Assembly (NCBI GenBank): GCA_023433945.1 | Contig: JAEYTP010000023.1 | Coordinates: 1 to 56,776 of the forward strand | Direction: 5' to 3' | From: Bacillota bacterium | GTDB taxonomy: Bacteria > Bacillota > Clostridia > Acetivibrionales > DSM-1351 | DNA length: 56,776 bases | In this document: positions 1 to 8,493 of the stretch, piece after piece | Layout: each line of letters opens with the position of its first letter | Position numbering within the stretch: the first letter of the stretch is position 1 | Position numbers and translations under genes: made by a program | The notes under the pieces: generated by a model | Databases searched by the model: none | What the model was told of the DNA's origin: nothing | The model's input: the letters and a program-made list of their open reading frames with translations, nothing else

Positions 1-121
1 TCTCACCTGACGCTGAAGGGCACCCCAAGCAATGCATTCCGGCATTCATAAAAATTGGAGCAGTACCTCTATCCATATTTAAAACGTCAGCAATAATCAT
101 GTCCTTAGAAACCTTTGGCAT
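1..121 (-). CDS. DUF1858 domain protein (5' part only)
   Basis: Reading leftward from the ATG at 119-121 gives a protein starting MPKVSKDMIIADVLNMDRG, followed by a CLGCP motif, and the frame stays open to the window edge. This matches the small DUF1858 family (hybrid-cluster-protein-associated redox disulfide domain), which has a CxxC-type pair after a short helical N-terminus. About 40 residues are visible and the family is usually about 65-75 residues, so the 3' end lies outside the window. A GGAGGG ribosome binding site precedes the ATG. Function is not established beyond a probable redox role. Nothing else is recognisable in the roughly 200 AT-rich bases between it and the fumarase genes. 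Confidence 0.8.
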   Translation of the reverse strand, partial: MPKVSKDMIIADVLNMDRGTAPIFMNAGMHCLGCPSASGE

Positions 122-319
122 AATAAACCCTCCTTAATTTAAATGTATAGACCTAAGTCTTTGTTCAGAATTTATTATACACTAAAGCAAAACAAAAATA
201 CAGTTATAAATATTTAATTATTAATTAATAAGTACTGTTATACCAATTATATATGTTCTTATATAATATGTTTCCAATTTATATATTCTTTCCCAACTAA
301 TATTCTTGTTTTATGACAA

Positions 320-871
320 CTAAACCTCAGCATATTGCTTTCTGCCAATCTCATATAGATTATTACCATCACTATCAATTATTACAGTGAGAGGAAAATC
401 TTTGACTGTCAACTTTCTAATAGCTTCAGCTCCTAGTTCTGGAAAAGCAATTACTTCTTGGCTCTTTATACACTCTGCAATAAGCGCGCCTGCCCCTCCA
501 ATAGCACCAAAGTATACCGCCCCAAATTTTTTCATAGCATCTATTACCTGCTCACTTCTTAACCCTTTACCAATCATACCGGTCTGGCCAAGTTCAATCA
601 GTGTTGGTGAATAAGCGTCCATTCTGCTACTAGTTGTTGGGCCTGCTGAACCAATTACCTCATTCTCCCTCGCAGGACATGGACCTACAAAATAAATAGT
701 CTGATTTTTTATATTAAATGGCAATGGTTTATTGTTCTTAATCAATTCAATCAACTTTTTGTGAGCAGCATCTCTTGCAGTATATATGGTCCCACTCAGT
801 AATACAGTGTCTCCTGCTTTCAACTGCTTAACTACTTCCATATCGAATGGAGCATTAATATAATATTCCAT
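320..871 (-). CDS. Class I fumarate hydratase, beta (C-terminal) subunit
   Basis: This 183-residue protein matches the C-terminal catalytic domain of iron-sulfur fumarases and tartrate dehydratases (Fe-S hydro-lyase beta family). Visible hallmarks are the GDTVLLSGTIYTARDAAH start, VGPCPAR, and SAGPTTSSRMD near the middle. With the alpha subunit just upstream (12-bp gap) it forms the two-subunit class I fumarase that interconverts fumarate and malate in the cytoplasm. The pair could instead be an L(+)-tartrate dehydratase. Fumarase is likelier as a central-metabolism enzyme in an anaerobe, but the sequence alone does not settle the substrate. Confidence 0.9.
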   Translation of the reverse strand: MEYYINAPFDMEVVKQLKAGDTVLLSGTIYTARDAAHKKLIELIKNNKPLPFNIKNQTIYFVGPCPARENEVIGSAGPTTSSRMDAYSPTLIELGQTGMIGKGLRSEQVIDAMKKFGAVYFGAIGGAGALIAECIKSQEVIAFPELGAEAIRKLTVKDFPLTVIIDSDGNNLYEIGRKQYAEV

Positions 872-883
872 AATATCCCCCTT

Positions 884-1729
884 TTATAATGTTATTTGTG
901 CATGTCTTGTAGCATGGCAGCTTATATTCACTGCCACTGGAAGACCAGCTATATGAGTTGGATAAGTATCAATATTAATAGCCAAAGCCGTTGTGTTCCC
1001 GCCCAATCCTGAAGGCCCTATTCCCAGTTTATTGATTTTCTCCAGCATCTCTTCCTCAAGTAATCTAATATGTTCCTTATCACTTCTTACATCTAGAGGT
1101 CTCATTAGAGCCTTCTTAGCTATAAGTGCAGCTTTTTCCATGGTTCCTCCAATGCCTACACCTATGATTAGTGGAGGACATGGATTGGGGCCTGCTTTAT
1201 CTATAGTCTCTAAAATAAAAGCTTTGACTCCTTCTATTCCATCAGAAGGCTTTAGCATTTTTAGTGCACCCATATTCTCACATCCAAATCCCTTTGGAGC
1301 TACATCTATCTTTAATTGATCCCCAGGAACTATTTCGTAATAAATAACAGCTGGAGTATTATCTCCGGTGTTTACCCTCTCTAGCGGATCACCTACTATC
1401 GACTTCCTCAAAAAACCTTTTTGATACCCCTGTCTTACACCTTCATTAATAGCATCTTCCAAGCTTCCACCTGTTACATGAACCTCCTGTCCAATTGATA
1501 CAAAAACAACCGTTATACCAGTATCCTGACATATTGCCATGTTCTTTGTCTTCGCCAAGTCTGCATTTACCAATAGCTTCTCAAGAATTTGACAGCCAAT
1601 TGGAGATTTCTCTTGTTTTAGGCCCTTTTCTATTGCTTCTCTTACATCACTATTTAAGTAATAGTTTGCTTCGATACACATTTTGCTAACAGCTTCAACT
1701 ATTTGACATGTCTCTATTACCCTCATCAT
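884..1729 (-). CDS. Class I fumarate hydratase, alpha (N-terminal, Fe-S) subunit
   Basis: This 281-residue Fe-S hydro-lyase alpha subunit has three cysteines in the family positions for an oxygen-sensitive [4Fe-4S] cluster: C67 in AICQDTG, C150 in FGCENMG, and C184 in NPCPPL. The GVGIGGT segment follows. The family dehydrates malate to fumarate, or tartrate in close relatives. It is co-transcribed with the beta subunit immediately downstream, in the usual alpha-beta order. Two adjacent ATG codons follow a GGAGACGGAG ribosome binding site; the first is used here and the second (1726) is equally possible. No terminator is obvious after the pair. Confidence 0.9.
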   Translation of the reverse strand: MMRVIETCQIVEAVSKMCIEANYYLNSDVREAIEKGLKQEKSPIGCQILEKLLVNADLAKTKNMAICQDTGITVVFVSIGQEVHVTGGSLEDAINEGVRQGYQKGFLRKSIVGDPLERVNTGDNTPAVIYYEIVPGDQLKIDVAPKGFGCENMGALKMLKPSDGIEGVKAFILETIDKAGPNPCPPLIIGVGIGGTMEKAALIAKKALMRPLDVRSDKEHIRLLEEEMLEKINKLGIGPSGLGGNTTALAINIDTYPTHIAGLPVAVNISCHATRHAQITL

Positions 1730-1890
1730 GCTCCGTCTCCTTGTCCATTATTTTTCTGAAATAATTATCATATAAATCCCGACAAAAAACAATATATCAC
1801 ATACTAATTAATAATTTGTTCAAAAAAAATAACTATATTGATATAGTTTTATCTAGTATAATTAAGAATATGAAGGGAGGGACTTTGGGA

Positions 1891-2268
1891 TTGCTAAATA
1901 ATATATTGGTATGTGTGACTCAGCAAAAGACTTGTGAAAGACTGATCAAAAAGTCAGTAGAACTCTCAGATAAACAAGACTCTATTTATATTATACATGT
2001 TGCAAAAGACAACTGGAGTATCCTCGATAATGAAAAAGAAGGGGAAGCATTGGAGTACTTATTTGGTATAAGCAAATCCATCGGAGCTAATTTAACTGTT
2101 CTACGTTCAGATGATATTGTTGGAACTATTGTCAACTACTGTTTTGAACATAAAATAAACACCTTAATAATGGGAGATACCAAAGGAGACCATAAAGAAA
2201 ACTATTTTTTTAATGAGTTAAAAAGAAGACTGCCTGATGTGGAAATCATTGTTATGCCTAGTTTTTAA
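1891..2268 (+). CDS. Universal stress protein family (UspA-like)
   Basis: This is about 125 residues with an alpha/beta nucleotide-binding fold of the Usp type. LLNNILVCVTQQK is strand 1, VGTIVNYCFEHKINTLIMGDT is the helix and strand before the ATP-binding turn, and the protein ends at a final beta strand, VEIIVMPSF. The usual G-2x-G-9x-G(S/T) ATP motif is not clean, so nucleotide binding is uncertain. The frame is open from an ATG at 1816, but that start has no ribosome binding site. GGGAGG at 1875-1880 is correctly spaced from a TTG at 1891, which also places the start directly before strand 1. I therefore chose the TTG; ATG 1870 is the other option. Confidence 0.65.
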   Translation: MLNNILVCVTQQKTCERLIKKSVELSDKQDSIYIIHVAKDNWSILDNEKEGEALEYLFGISKSIGANLTVLRSDDIVGTIVNYCFEHKINTLIMGDTKGDHKENYFFNELKRRLPDVEIIVMPSF

Positions 2269-2328
2269 CGATTTGTCTCAAAATTTCCCATAATTTGCAG
2301 TTTTAAAATACATTTTTGCTTGAAATGC

Positions 2329-2357
2329 TTGACTTTAGCCTGTTTTCATTATAAAAT
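2329..2357 (+). promoter_or_regulatory. Sigma-A-type promoter of the HU gene
   Basis: TTGACT (2329-2334), a 17-bp spacer and TAAAAT (2352-2357) lie about 33 bp before the HU start codon, followed by a TAGGAGG ribosome binding site. The boxes match the bacterial housekeeping consensus well. Confidence 0.75.
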
Positions 2358-2389
2358 ATTGACGAATTCCAATTTTAGGAGGTTGTATA

Positions 2390-2665
2390 ATGAATAAATC
2401 AGATTTAATCAACTCTATTGCGTCAAAGTCAGGATTAAACAAAAAGAACAGCGAGGCAGCTTTGAATGCATTAATTTCTTCTGTTGAAGAAGCTCTTAAG
2501 GCTGGCGACAAAGTAACATTAGTTGGTTTTGGTACTTTCGAAGTTAGAGAAAGAGCAGCTAGAAAAGGCAGAAACCCACAAACTAAGAAAGAAATTACTA
2601 TTCCTGCATCAAAGGCTCCAGTATTCAAGGCTGGTAAAGGATTAAAGGATACTGTTAATGGCTAA
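2390..2665 (+). CDS. hup: HU-family DNA-binding protein
   Basis: This is a 91-residue histone-like protein of typical HU length. It starts MNKSDLINSIASKSGL, and carries the GDKVTLVGFGTFEVRERAARKGRNP segment that forms the beta-arm saddle and DNA-intercalating loop, followed by a lysine-rich C-terminus. HU dimers bend and compact DNA with little sequence specificity. The gene is monocistronic, with a clear promoter upstream and a strong terminator right after the stop. Codon use is strongly biased (AAA, GAA, GCT, GTT), as expected for a highly expressed gene. Confidence 0.97.
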   Translation: MNKSDLINSIASKSGLNKKNSEAALNALISSVEEALKAGDKVTLVGFGTFEVRERAARKGRNPQTKKEITIPASKAPVFKAGKGLKDTVNG

Positions 2666-2680
2666 TCTCTGATATTACAT

Positions 2681-2706
2681 AAAAGCTCCGCTTTGCGGAG
2701 CTTTTT
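2681..2706. terminator. Bidirectional intrinsic terminator between hup and the Spo0A-like gene
   Basis: AAAAGCTCCGC, a TTT loop and GCGGAGCTTTTT form a perfect hairpin with a T run on either strand. It serves hup from the left and the Spo0A-like gene from the right. Confidence 0.93.
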
Positions 2707-2710
2707 GTAT

Positions 2711-3469
2711 TTAATCATTATCTCTTATTTTTTCTATTAAATATATAATAACCTGAGAGTTTGTACTTCGCTTTTGATTTAATCCTTCATTATCTTCACC
2801 TGAAGCAGCTGAATCAAGGCAATTTCTTATTGCCCTTTCAACCTTTTGCACAGAAACGCAATGCATTTCAGCAACCAGTCTATAAATTCCCTTAGGAAGG
2901 CTATTATGCTTGCAATAATGGTCAAAAGCAATCACTATTGCATCTCGTATGTATGTATAACCCGTCATATTGGGCTTAATACTCATTTCACGCATATACT
3001 TTGTTGCTAGCATCCGAAGTTGACTATCATTTACTGCTTTTTTTTGGGCTTTTAGGTTTTGCAGATTGGCATTAGAATACATACTTTTTTTTGAATCGGA
3101 ATAGATTTGCTTAATTCTCTCTGCAACAAGACAGTGATTAAAAGGCTTTATAATGTAATAATCAGCACCCATATCCAGCGATCTTAATATGTAATTATCC
3201 TGACTGACCGATGAGAAAACAATAATAACTGGTCTGTTTTCTTTCACAAAACTTTTACAATACTCTAATACACCCATTCCATCTAACTTGGGCATTATAA
3301 TATCTAATAACACAACGTCAGGATTTAATTTTTCAATCTTTTCAATGGTTTCCATACCATCACGCGCTACTCCGACAATTTCAAAGTCATCGTATAACTC
3401 TAGTTCCTTAATTATGCAATCTAAGGACAACCTATCATCGTCAGCTATTAATAATTTTATTTTTTCCAT
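2711..3469 (-). CDS. Spo0A-like response regulator (divergent paralogue)
   Basis: This 252-residue protein has an N-terminal receiver domain with the acidic pair in IADDDR, a phosphoacceptor Asp in VVLLDIIMP and a Lys in YYIIKPF. A C-terminal domain follows that aligns with the Spo0A DNA-binding domain: GYTYIRDAI, then VQKVERAIRNCLD, the equivalent of the Spo0A recognition helix (SRVERAIRHAIE), and a KRSTNSQVIIYLIEKI end. It is clearly in the Spo0A family, but many family-typical residues differ and the segment before the final helix is shortened. It is probably a paralogue rather than the master sporulation regulator. It sits at the end of the aro gene run, 19 bp after aroK, and may be co-transcribed with it. 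Confidence 0.85.
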   Translation of the reverse strand: MEKIKLLIADDDRLSLDCIIKELELYDDFEIVGVARDGMETIEKIEKLNPDVVLLDIIMPKLDGMGVLEYCKSFVKENRPVIIVFSSVSQDNYILRSLDMGADYYIIKPFNHCLVAERIKQIYSDSKKSMYSNANLQNLKAQKKAVNDSQLRMLATKYMREMSIKPNMTGYTYIRDAIVIAFDHYCKHNSLPKGIYRLVAEMHCVSVQKVERAIRNCLDSAASGEDNEGLNQKRSTNSQVIIYLIEKIRDND

Positions 3470-3488
3470 TGTGAATCAAAACTACCTT

Positions 3489-3977
3489 TCAATTATTTAA
3501 AACCTTGATAATCTCTAAAGCAACATCGAAAGCACATTTTTTATCACAGTTTACAACTATATCCGTATACTCTAGGTACAATGGGTGCCTGAGCTCAAAG
3601 AGTTCCTTAAGACCTTTACCACTATTAACTAATTTCCTGGTTTTATCCATTCTTGCTTCTATAATATCATATTTTGTCAATAAATAAATAATTTTTCCGA
3701 TATTTTTTAAATATTCCATTGAGAGCTCATTATGAACTATTCCACCACCAGTTGAAATAATGCTTTTCTCATCGGGTATAATGCTTGTGACTACTTTTTC
3801 CTGTAATTGCAAAAAGTAATCTCTTCCTTTACAAGCTACTATCTCCTTTGGTGTCATTCCTTCTTGCTGTTGTATAAGTAAATCGGTATCAATAAATGCA
3901 TATCCCAGCTTTTCGGCCAGTATCTGACCGACAGTGGTCTTTCCGCTTCCGGGCATTCCAATCAAAACAATTGTCAT
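3489..3977 (-). CDS. aroK: Shikimate kinase
   Basis: This 162-residue P-loop kinase phosphorylates shikimate at the 3-position, the fifth step of chorismate synthesis. Visible features are the Walker A GMPGSGKTT at residues 7-15, the shikimate-binding FIDTD, and the STGGGIV motif. Length is normal for AroK. Its ATG overlaps the aroC stop by 4 bp, so the two are translationally coupled in the operon order aroA-aroC-aroK. Confidence 0.95.
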   Translation of the reverse strand: MTIVLIGMPGSGKTTVGQILAEKLGYAFIDTDLLIQQQEGMTPKEIVACKGRDYFLQLQEKVVTSIIPDEKSIISTGGGIVHNELSMEYLKNIGKIIYLLTKYDIIEARMDKTRKLVNSGKGLKELFELRHPLYLEYTDIVVNCDKKCAFDVALEIIKVLNN

Positions 3978-5152
3978 AAGTTATCCCACCTGGTGTCCAT
4001 ATTAGTCATACTTTTTGCCGCTTCAAACATCATGATACTATCAAGCAAAGCCATTCTAACCATTGCTTCACATATTGGATAAACTCTCGGCACTAGAGAT
4101 GGGTCACTTCTCGAGGTAAACTTATGAGTAACCTCTTCCAAAGTGGATACATTGATTGTTTGCTGATCTCTTACAATAGTAGGAGTAGGCTTAACCGCCA
4201 CCCTTATTCGAATTTCCTCACCATTAGAGACTCCGCCTAACATTCCGCCGGCTCTGTTTGTTCTGAATCTGATTCTCTTTGTTTCATGATCAAAATATGG
4301 TGTATCATTACACTCTGAACCTTTCATTGCAGCTACCCCAAAACCAGCACCAAATTCAATCCCTTTTACTCCACCTATTGACATTAGTCCATGAGCAATA
4401 GTAGCACTCAGTTTATCAAATACAGGCTCTCCCAATCCTGCAGGAACATTTTTTGCTATTATCTCAACTACTCCCCCACAGGAATCTCCCTGCTTCATTA
4501 CAGATAGCATATCCTCAATCATCACTTGTGCAATATCTTGATCGGGACAATTTATTTCATTTGACCTATAATTTGCCTTCGCCTGCTCATAAGTAAAAGG
4601 ACCTGCTTTTATGCCGTGGGACTCTACAGTATAAGCAATTACATCAATACCCATTGCATCAAGCACCTGCTTTGCTACAGCTCCTCCCGCCACTCTCGCA
4701 GCAGTTTCTCTAGCAGAAGCTCTTCCAGCTCCAAGATAGTCGGCATGCTCACCATATTTCTTAAAATATGTATAAGCAGCCTGACCTGGGCGCAGCAAAT
4801 CTTTATTGGCAGTGTGCTCGGCTATATGATAGTCGCTAATATCGCTACTAGGGATTATCATACAAACTGGTGCCCCTGTAGTAACATTATTTTGCATTAC
4901 ACCAGAAAAAATAAAAACATTATCTTTTTCCTTTCTAGGTGTATGAAGCTTTGATTGTCCAGGACGCCTCTTTTCAAGCTCACCATTAATTATATCTGCA
5001 GTTAAAGTAATTCCAGCAGGTACTCCATCCACAATAACCGCTAAACCGCCCCATAATTCCGAGGGTATATCAGGATTCTTTCTAAAAGCTCCTGAGTAAG
5101 ATTCTCCGCAGGTTGTTACTCTGAATAATCTTCCAAAGGTGTTTCCCATCAT
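3974..5152 (-). CDS. aroC: Chorismate synthase
   Basis: This 392-residue enzyme converts EPSP to chorismate with reduced FMN. Family signatures are the GNTFGRLFRVTTCGESYSG start, HADYLGAGRASARETAARVAGGA (residues about 124-146), and a C-terminal GGVSNGEEIRIRVAVKPT segment. It lies 24 bp after aroA and overlaps aroK. There are two in-frame ATG codons at the start and the first is used. No frame damage is seen. Confidence 0.97.
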   Translation of the reverse strand: MMGNTFGRLFRVTTCGESYSGAFRKNPDIPSELWGGLAVIVDGVPAGITLTADIINGELEKRRPGQSKLHTPRKEKDNVFIFSGVMQNNVTTGAPVCMIIPSSDISDYHIAEHTANKDLLRPGQAAYTYFKKYGEHADYLGAGRASARETAARVAGGAVAKQVLDAMGIDVIAYTVESHGIKAGPFTYEQAKANYRSNEINCPDQDIAQVMIEDMLSVMKQGDSCGGVVEIIAKNVPAGLGEPVFDKLSATIAHGLMSIGGVKGIEFGAGFGVAAMKGSECNDTPYFDHETKRIRFRTNRAGGMLGGVSNGEEIRIRVAVKPTPTIVRDQQTINVSTLEEVTHKFTSRSDPSLVPRVYPICEAMVRMALLDSIMMFEAAKSMTNMDTRWDNL

Positions 5153-5176
5153 AAGTATATCAGTCCTTTCAATATG

Positions 5177-6451
5177 TTATTCGCTAATAAGAGAAATATC
5201 CCCTCCACAAGAAGCCACAATGTCTTTAAACTCAGGAAATGTTACATTCATTGCTTCTGCGGTATCGATTACAGTTTCACCTTCACTGCACAAACCTGCT
5301 ATAGCCAATGACATTACAATTCTATGGTCATCATGCCCCTTTACTGAACATCCTATAAGATTACTTTTCCTTATTACCAGACCATCTTCTAGTTCTTCTA
5401 TATCTGCACCCATTTTTTTGAGCTCTGTACACATTACGTGTATTCTGTCTGTTTCCTTTAGCCTAGCTTGAGGTACATTGAGAAGTCTAGTTTCCCCCTC
5501 CGCAAAGCAGCCTGCTACTGCCATAGCAGGAAGTGCATCCGGAATGGCATTCATATCTATATCAATACCTTTAAGGCCGTTTCCCTTTACATAAATACTA
5601 TCCTTTGTTTTACTTACCTTCGCTCCCATCTGCTCTAAAATTGAGAGCACCTGCTTATCCCCTTGGGGATCTGTCATATCTAAGTTTTTTAGTTCAAATT
5701 GTTGCCCTGAAATAGCAGCAAGAACCATAAAAAATGTTGCGCTAGAAAAGTCCCCTGGTATTGTACAATCAAAACCTTTATAGCTTTGTCTACCAGGTAT
5801 AGTAAAATCGTTGAAATTATTATGTGAATACTGAATGCCTAGTTTATCCAACCACCATAAGGTTAGCTCAACATAAGGAACTTCATTGAGGCGTGTAATC
5901 TTGATATGTGTATCATTTTCAAGCAGTGGCGCATGTATAAGTAATGAAGAGAGGTATTGAGACGTAACAGCATCCAAATCAGTGGATCCCCCCTTTGCCC
6001 TACCCTTCACAATAACTGGAGCTGAGCAATTTCCTCTGGTGGTATATGCCTCTGCACCCAAACTATTAATCGCCGAAACCAGGGGGCCTATCTGCCGTCT
6101 ACGTATCTGGTAATCTCCGGTAAGTACAGTGTACCCTTCTGTTAGCGCAGCAGTCATAAGCGCCAATCTAAGACTTGTTCCAGAGTTGCCTACATCAATA
6201 ATATTTTCTGGAACAGATGGTTTCCCTGCGAAACCTACAACAGTATATACATTATTTGAATAAAGAATATCTGAGCCAAAAGATTTGCATACACTTTGTG
6301 CAGAAAGAGCGTCACTAGATACAAGGGGATTTCTTATAGTGCTTTTTCCTTCCGCCAAAGAAGCAAAAAACAAAGCTCTGATTGTATGAGATTTAGAGCC
6401 TGGAACATTGACAGTTCCAGTCATTTTAGAATTTCTGACTTTTAATATCAT
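5177..6451 (-). CDS. aroA: 3-phosphoshikimate 1-carboxyvinyltransferase (EPSP synthase)
   Basis: This enzyme of about 424 residues condenses shikimate-3-phosphate with PEP. The N-terminal PGSKSHTIRALFFASLAEG and VGNSGTSLRL motifs and the later RLKETDRIHVMCTELKKMGA and GHDDHRIVMSLAIAG motifs are all present. An upstream in-frame ATG at 6466 exists. The ATG at 6451 lies 6 bp after an AGGTGAT ribosome binding site and gives the usual N-terminus MILKVRNSKMTG, so I chose it. It is the first gene of the aroA-aroC-aroK minus-strand operon. Confidence 0.96.
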   Translation of the reverse strand: MILKVRNSKMTGTVNVPGSKSHTIRALFFASLAEGKSTIRNPLVSSDALSAQSVCKSFGSDILYSNNVYTVVGFAGKPSVPENIIDVGNSGTSLRLALMTAALTEGYTVLTGDYQIRRRQIGPLVSAINSLGAEAYTTRGNCSAPVIVKGRAKGGSTDLDAVTSQYLSSLLIHAPLLENDTHIKITRLNEVPYVELTLWWLDKLGIQYSHNNFNDFTIPGRQSYKGFDCTIPGDFSSATFFMVLAAISGQQFELKNLDMTDPQGDKQVLSILEQMGAKVSKTKDSIYVKGNGLKGIDIDMNAIPDALPAMAVAGCFAEGETRLLNVPQARLKETDRIHVMCTELKKMGADIEELEDGLVIRKSNLIGCSVKGHDDHRIVMSLAIAGLCSEGETVIDTAEAMNVTFPEFKDIVASCGGDISLISE

Positions 6452-6612
6452 AATATCACCTACCATATTACAGTTATATATTTATTACTCCACAATACCA
6501 TTCTACTACCTTATGTTATTATATCTGCTGATAACAAGTCAATACTCAACTGTACAAAGAAGTATCCTTAAAAATATAGCAAATTAGTTTTTTTATTGTA
6601 TAAGTACTACTC

Positions 6613-7755
6613 TCATATATTATTCTTTGGTGGCGGAGGGCCGAAATACTGATAGTAATTGCACTGTATCCTACCATTATATAGCTTTCGCTTCTTATCT
6701 GCCTTTTGCCCAAAAAGCCTTTCAAATTCAGCATAAGAGGTTATTATATAATAAGACCATGCATCCAGTTTTTTGAAAACCCGACCCATTTCTCTGTACA
6801 AATTCTCTACATATTGCTGTTCTCCAAGCCTTTCTCCATATGGAGGATTACATATAATAATTCCATACTTATACCGTGAGCTTATGTCTGCAACAGGCAT
6901 CTTTTGCAAGTGAATACAATCGTCTACGCCAGCCTTTTTTGCATGATACCTCGCAAGACTCATAGCTTCCTCATCAATGTCAGAACCATGAATACGTAAC
7001 TCACAATCTTCTATTATGCTATCATATGCCTCATCCCTCGCCTCATCCCATAGGTCCTGATTAATTATAGGCCAAGCTTCCGAAGCGAATTCTCTACCTA
7101 AGCCAGGTGCTATATTTTTGCCTATAAGTGCAGCTTCTATTGGAATTGTCCCGCTACCGCAAAATGGATCCAACAACACCCTATCTTTATTCCAATGGCT
7201 TACAAGTATCATAGCACACGCAAGTGTTTCCTTTAAGGGTGCCCCGCCCACCAGTTTCCTATAGCCTCGCTTGTGTAAGCCCGCACCACTTGTATCAATA
7301 GTAAGTGTTGCAACATCCTTTAATAGCGCAACTTCAATTCTATACTTAGGGCCACTTTCATTAAACCACTCACATTTATACTTAAGCTTGAGTCTTTCAA
7401 CGATTGCCTTCTTTACTATAGCCTGACAATCTGAAACGCTGAAAAGCTTGGAATCAATAGATTTTCCCTCCACTGGGAATTCAGCATCCTCCGGTATTAT
7501 TTCTTCCCAGGGCAAGGCTTTGGTCTGCTCAAACAGTTCATCAAAGGTAAGTGCCTTAAATGAACCCATTTTTATTAGAATTCTATCGGCTGTTCTAAGC
7601 CAGAGATTTGATCTGCATATTGCAAGTTCATCACCTTCAAAAATAACCTTTCCATTTTCAACCTTTTGTTCTGAATAGCCTAGTTTCTTAAGTTCTCTTG
7701 CTGTAATGGCTTCAATACCAAAGGCAGTTGTTGCAATAAGTTCATATTTGCTCAT
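6613..7755 (-). CDS. THUMP-domain 23S rRNA (guanine-N2)-methyltransferase (RlmL/YpsC type)
   Basis: This is about 380 residues. The THUMP-type RNA-binding region starts YELIATTAFGIEAITARELKKLG, and the C-terminal Rossmann methyltransferase domain has LLDPFCGSGTIPIEAA as its SAM-binding motif I and ICNPPYGERL as its N6/N2-type catalytic NPPY. It probably methylates a guanine in 23S rRNA. The frame extends upstream to 7854, but the ATG at 7755 gives the standard N-terminus MSKYELIATT and follows an AAGGAA ribosome binding site. Confidence 0.9.
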   Translation of the reverse strand: MSKYELIATTAFGIEAITARELKKLGYSEQKVENGKVIFEGDELAICRSNLWLRTADRILIKMGSFKALTFDELFEQTKALPWEEIIPEDAEFPVEGKSIDSKLFSVSDCQAIVKKAIVERLKLKYKCEWFNESGPKYRIEVALLKDVATLTIDTSGAGLHKRGYRKLVGGAPLKETLACAMILVSHWNKDRVLLDPFCGSGTIPIEAALIGKNIAPGLGREFASEAWPIINQDLWDEARDEAYDSIIEDCELRIHGSDIDEEAMSLARYHAKKAGVDDCIHLQKMPVADISSRYKYGIIICNPPYGERLGEQQYVENLYREMGRVFKKLDAWSYYIITSYAEFERLFGQKADKKRKLYNGRIQCNYYQYFGPPPPKNNI

Positions 7756-7860
7756 TTTATCGTTTGGTTCCTTTCTAATCTTACAAGAATTAGAATTACT
7801 AATCATTATTAATATATTATAACTCATAAAAATAAAAATTTGACTAAAGAACAAAATAAA

Positions 7861-8000
7861 TTAAGAAGCAATAAAATAAGAATCAATAAATAAGAAGTGC
7901 TAAATAATAAGCAATAGAATAAGAAGTAATAAAATAAGAGGTATAAATAAGAAGTATTAAATTAAGAAATAATAAATAAGAAGTATAAATAAGAAGCAAA
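7861..8000. repeat. Degenerate AT-rich tandem repeat (AATAAGAAGTA-like units)
   Basis: About 140 bp consists almost only of imperfect copies of an 11-17 bp unit close to AATAAGAAGTA or AATAAAATAAG. It contains no open reading frame and lies in the 738-bp gap between the rRNA methyltransferase and gdhA. The rest of that gap, after 8240, holds the gdhA promoter and leader. Similar but unrelated-sequence repeats occur in other gaps of this window. Confidence 0.75.
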
Positions 8001-8243
8001 CTATACAATGTGTAATAAATAAATAATAATTAAGGAATATTGAATTGAATAGGTAAAAACGTTAACTATAAAAGATGTTTATTATTCTTATTCCTGCAAT
8101 TGTTTCAAAAGGCTTTGGCTTGAAATAATTGTAAATAACCTATCTCAAAGCCTTATTTCAGCGGTTTTAGAATTTTGCTAAAAAATTCAAATAACTTTTT
8201 TGTATTTTTAAAAGTACAATTATGAAATTTCTTATAATTCGAC

Positions 8244-8272
8244 TTGCATTTGTTCTATAGCAGTGATATAAT
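8244..8272 (+). promoter_or_regulatory. Promoter of gdhA
   Basis: TTGCAT (8244-8249), a 17-bp spacer and TATAAT (8267-8272) give a good housekeeping promoter. Transcription would start near 8279, leaving an unusually long leader of about 215 nt before the gdhA ATG. Confidence 0.7.
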
Positions 8273-8300
8273 CTATTCGTTGAAAAAAATAGCTGGTGTA

Positions 8301-8462
8301 CAAAGGAGTATGCCGATTCAGAGGTATGGATTTTTCAAACATAAAATAGTTTTCCTTTGAACGTAAAATTATTTTATATACATATTTTCATATCACTGGG
8401 CATACAGTAATTTGTTTGATTACTGTATTTTTATTTTCAGGCACTCCTTAAGCGCTACATTT
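8301..8462 (+). promoter_or_regulatory. Structured gdhA leader with terminator-like hairpin
   Basis: The leader opens with CAAAGGAGTATGCC, followed by a perfect 8-bp hairpin (ACAGTAAT at 8404-8411 and ATTACTGT at 8419-8426) that runs into ATTTTTATTTT, an intrinsic-terminator shape. The early GTATGCC can pair with GGCATAC just before the hairpin, and AAGGAGT can pair with ACTCCTT after it, so alternative folds are possible. This suggests transcription attenuation of gdhA. The CAAAGG start resembles the box shared by other nitrogen-gene leaders here. Confidence 0.55.
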
Positions 8463-8493
8463 TTATATTAATTTTATTTAGGAGGCCAAATAA

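Noticed and set aside
2335..2628. Minus-strand 97-codon frame opposite HU
   Set aside because: It lies antisense to the clearly real hup gene, shows no family features, and has no start signals.
7861..8000. A CRISPR array
   Set aside because: The units are adjacent and degenerate, with no spacers of constant length, and no cas genes are in the window.
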